From an uncultured bacterium (GTDB taxonomy: Bacteria > Actinomycetota > Actinomycetes > S36-B12 > CAIYMF01), in NCBI GenBank assembly GCA_903826575.1, contig CAIKEU010000101.1:87824-151823 (forward strand): a stretch of DNA of 64,000 bases, written 5' to 3'. Numbering within the stretch: position 1 is the stretch's first letter; each line of letters begins with the position of its first letter. The notes beneath the pieces are model-generated. The model made no database searches, had not been told where the DNA came from, and was given only the letters and a program-made list of their open reading frames with translations. Positions 63,356 through 64,000 of the stretch are shown here, in pieces. Both the position numbers and the translations under genes were made by a program.

Positions 63356-64000
63356 TTAACTGACCGACGCACTCGTCACGCGGGTAGCCATCACAGTCCC
63401 GGTCATCGTGAAGCCGGTAGTACTCAACGATGCGCACATAACCTGCACCGATGCTGGGCTCGACGATGTGACGGTGATGAGTGCGGGGGGCATCCAGACA
63501 ACGTCATCGCGCAGATTTGCCTCCGGCTCCTTGATGCTCGGCCATGACGGGGTAAGTCGACTTGCGCCTGACCCGGCAGACAGGGCGCAGTTCAGCGTCG
63601 ACACACTGGCCGATGACGTTCCGCCGGTAATGAAAACGTCGGCGAATACCGAGTAAGTCCCGGCCGGCAGACTTAGTTGCGCCAATGTGTGGGTGTCACT
63701 GGCGGTGAATGCGGTGGCGGGGCCGGTGTTGAAGAAGGCGGGGCCAGTTCCATCTGATCCGGCCGCACCTGTTGGACCCGCGGGGCCCTGCGGACCGGAT
63801 GGGCCAGCAGGACCCTGAGGTCCGGCATCACCCGGAAAACCCTGTGGGCCGCTGTTTCCAGTGGGACCTTGATCACCCTGCACACCTTGATCACCTTGCG
63901 GGCCCTGCGGACCCGCCTCGCCCGCAATGCCTTGATCGCCCGTGCGACCCTGCGGACCCGCCTCGCCCGCAATGCCTTGATCGCCCGTGCGACCCTGCGG
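63356..64000 (-). CDS. Collagen-like Gly-X-Y repeat protein (5' end outside window)
   Basis: The frame is open to the window edge. The visible N-proximal part (63748-64000) is an uninterrupted run of about 28 Gly-X-Y triplets, including two identical PQGRTGDQGIAGEAG units, then more variable triplets (QGPAGPSGPQGPAGPTG). It is followed by a C-terminal domain of about 130 residues, rich in Ser/Thr/Val/Ala (TASDTHTLAQLSLPAGTYSV; SSASVSTLNCALSAG), probably a beta sandwich with two cysteines. Such proteins are usually surface or spore/phage fibres forming trimers. The signal peptide, if any, is outside the window. A GTG at 63883 is only an internal codon. Confidence 0.88.
   Translation of the reverse strand, partial: PQGRTGDQGIAGEAGPQGRTGDQGIAGEAGPQGPQGDQGVQGDQGPTGNSGPQGFPGDAGPQGPAGPSGPQGPAGPTGAAGSDGTGPAFFNTGPATAFTASDTHTLAQLSLPAGTYSVFADVFITGGTSSASVSTLNCALSAGSGASRLTPSWPSIKEPEANLRDDVVWMPPALITVTSSSPASVQVMCASLSTTGFTMTGTVMATRVTSASVS
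63911..64000 (-). repeat. Perfect 45-nt tandem repeat in the collagen-like gene
   Basis: 63911-63955 and 63956-64000 are identical 45-mers, each encoding the 15-residue unit PQGRTGDQGIAGEAG. The second copy ends exactly at the window edge, so the array probably continues. Confidence 0.95.

Noticed and set aside
63748..64000. Repeats at the right edge considered as CRISPR or satellite DNA
   Set aside because: The units are direct, adjacent without spacers, in frame and encode Gly-X-Y triplets, so they are coding repeats.
1..64000. tRNA, rRNA, riboswitches, insertion sequences, toxin-antitoxin or defence genes
   Set aside because: The intergenic gaps are short and were read on both strands without finding cloverleaf-like or riboswitch-like sequence, and all larger frames are assigned. 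Short non-coding RNAs cannot be excluded by eye.

Overview
The window is chromosomal DNA of an actinomycete-type Actinomycetota, moderately GC-rich with frequent GTG starts. The evidence is a lineage-typical gene set and order: Lsr2, ribosomal protein bS22, DUF3180, a CtpE-type P-ATPase, DisA/RadA, a fused CobA-HemD-like HemD, Rex-hemACDBL, System II cytochrome c maturation, and a classical menaquinone cluster. From memory, two stretches resemble two separate blocks of the Mycobacterium tuberculosis chromosome (ftsH-folE...lysS-lsr2-clpC...disA-radA, and ppx...proC...bS22...hemA-hemL...ccs...men), here lying side by side. Species cannot be fixed from this view; nothing looks plasmid-, phage- or transposon-derived.

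Layout. 0-4.6 kb: 3' end of ftsH, folate operon folE-folP-folB-folK, a DUF3180 membrane protein and a small conserved-looking protein. 4.6-9.5 kb: accessory-looking stretch with a two-component system, a divergent repeat-rich secreted protein, a coiled-coil protein and an orphan NuoD-like protein. 9.7-14.9 kb: DUF2520 oxidoreductase, panC, nadB, nadC, coaX (pantothenate/CoA and NAD synthesis). 14.9-25 kb: a secreted PHI-1/EXORDIUM-like protein, lysS, an ArgA-type acetyltransferase, ppc, lsr2, an atypical SDR, clpC. 25-30.2 kb: mutY, an anchored secreted protein, disA, radA, a Cys-rich protein. 30.3-38.1 kb: ppx, P-type ATPase, TIM-barrel protein, TetR regulator, proline dehydrogenase, proC, acuC. 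38.2-43.2 kb: HTH protein, bS22, epimerase, acyltransferase, HAD phosphatase, glutaredoxin-like protein, acyl-ACP desaturase. 43.3-50.9 kb: rex plus haem genes. 51-55 kb: tlpA-like, ccdA, resB, ccsB. 55.8-63.2 kb: menA, menE, menB, menC, menD, menF. 63.36-64 kb: a collagen-like protein running off the end.

How it fits together. The right half is largely a respiratory module: haem (hemACDBL), its covalent attachment to cytochromes c (CcdA/ResB/CcsB with a thioredoxin-like lipoprotein), and menaquinone (MenFDCEBA; MenH and the final methyltransferase are not in the window). It is headed by the NADH/NAD+ sensor Rex with a Rex-like palindrome over its own candidate -35. The left half supplies folate, pantothenate/CoA and NAD.

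No tRNA, rRNA, CRISPR array, IS element or origin was seen, and no gene-free stretch exceeds about 220 bases. I did not find a convincing new multi-gene system. The strongest unexpected signal is regulatory: many genes have a TAnnnT -10 hexamer placed 6 or 7 bases before the start codon (leaderless transcription), and in some cases inverted repeats overlap promoter hexamers (menF, rex, lsr2, the 7.6 kb gene).
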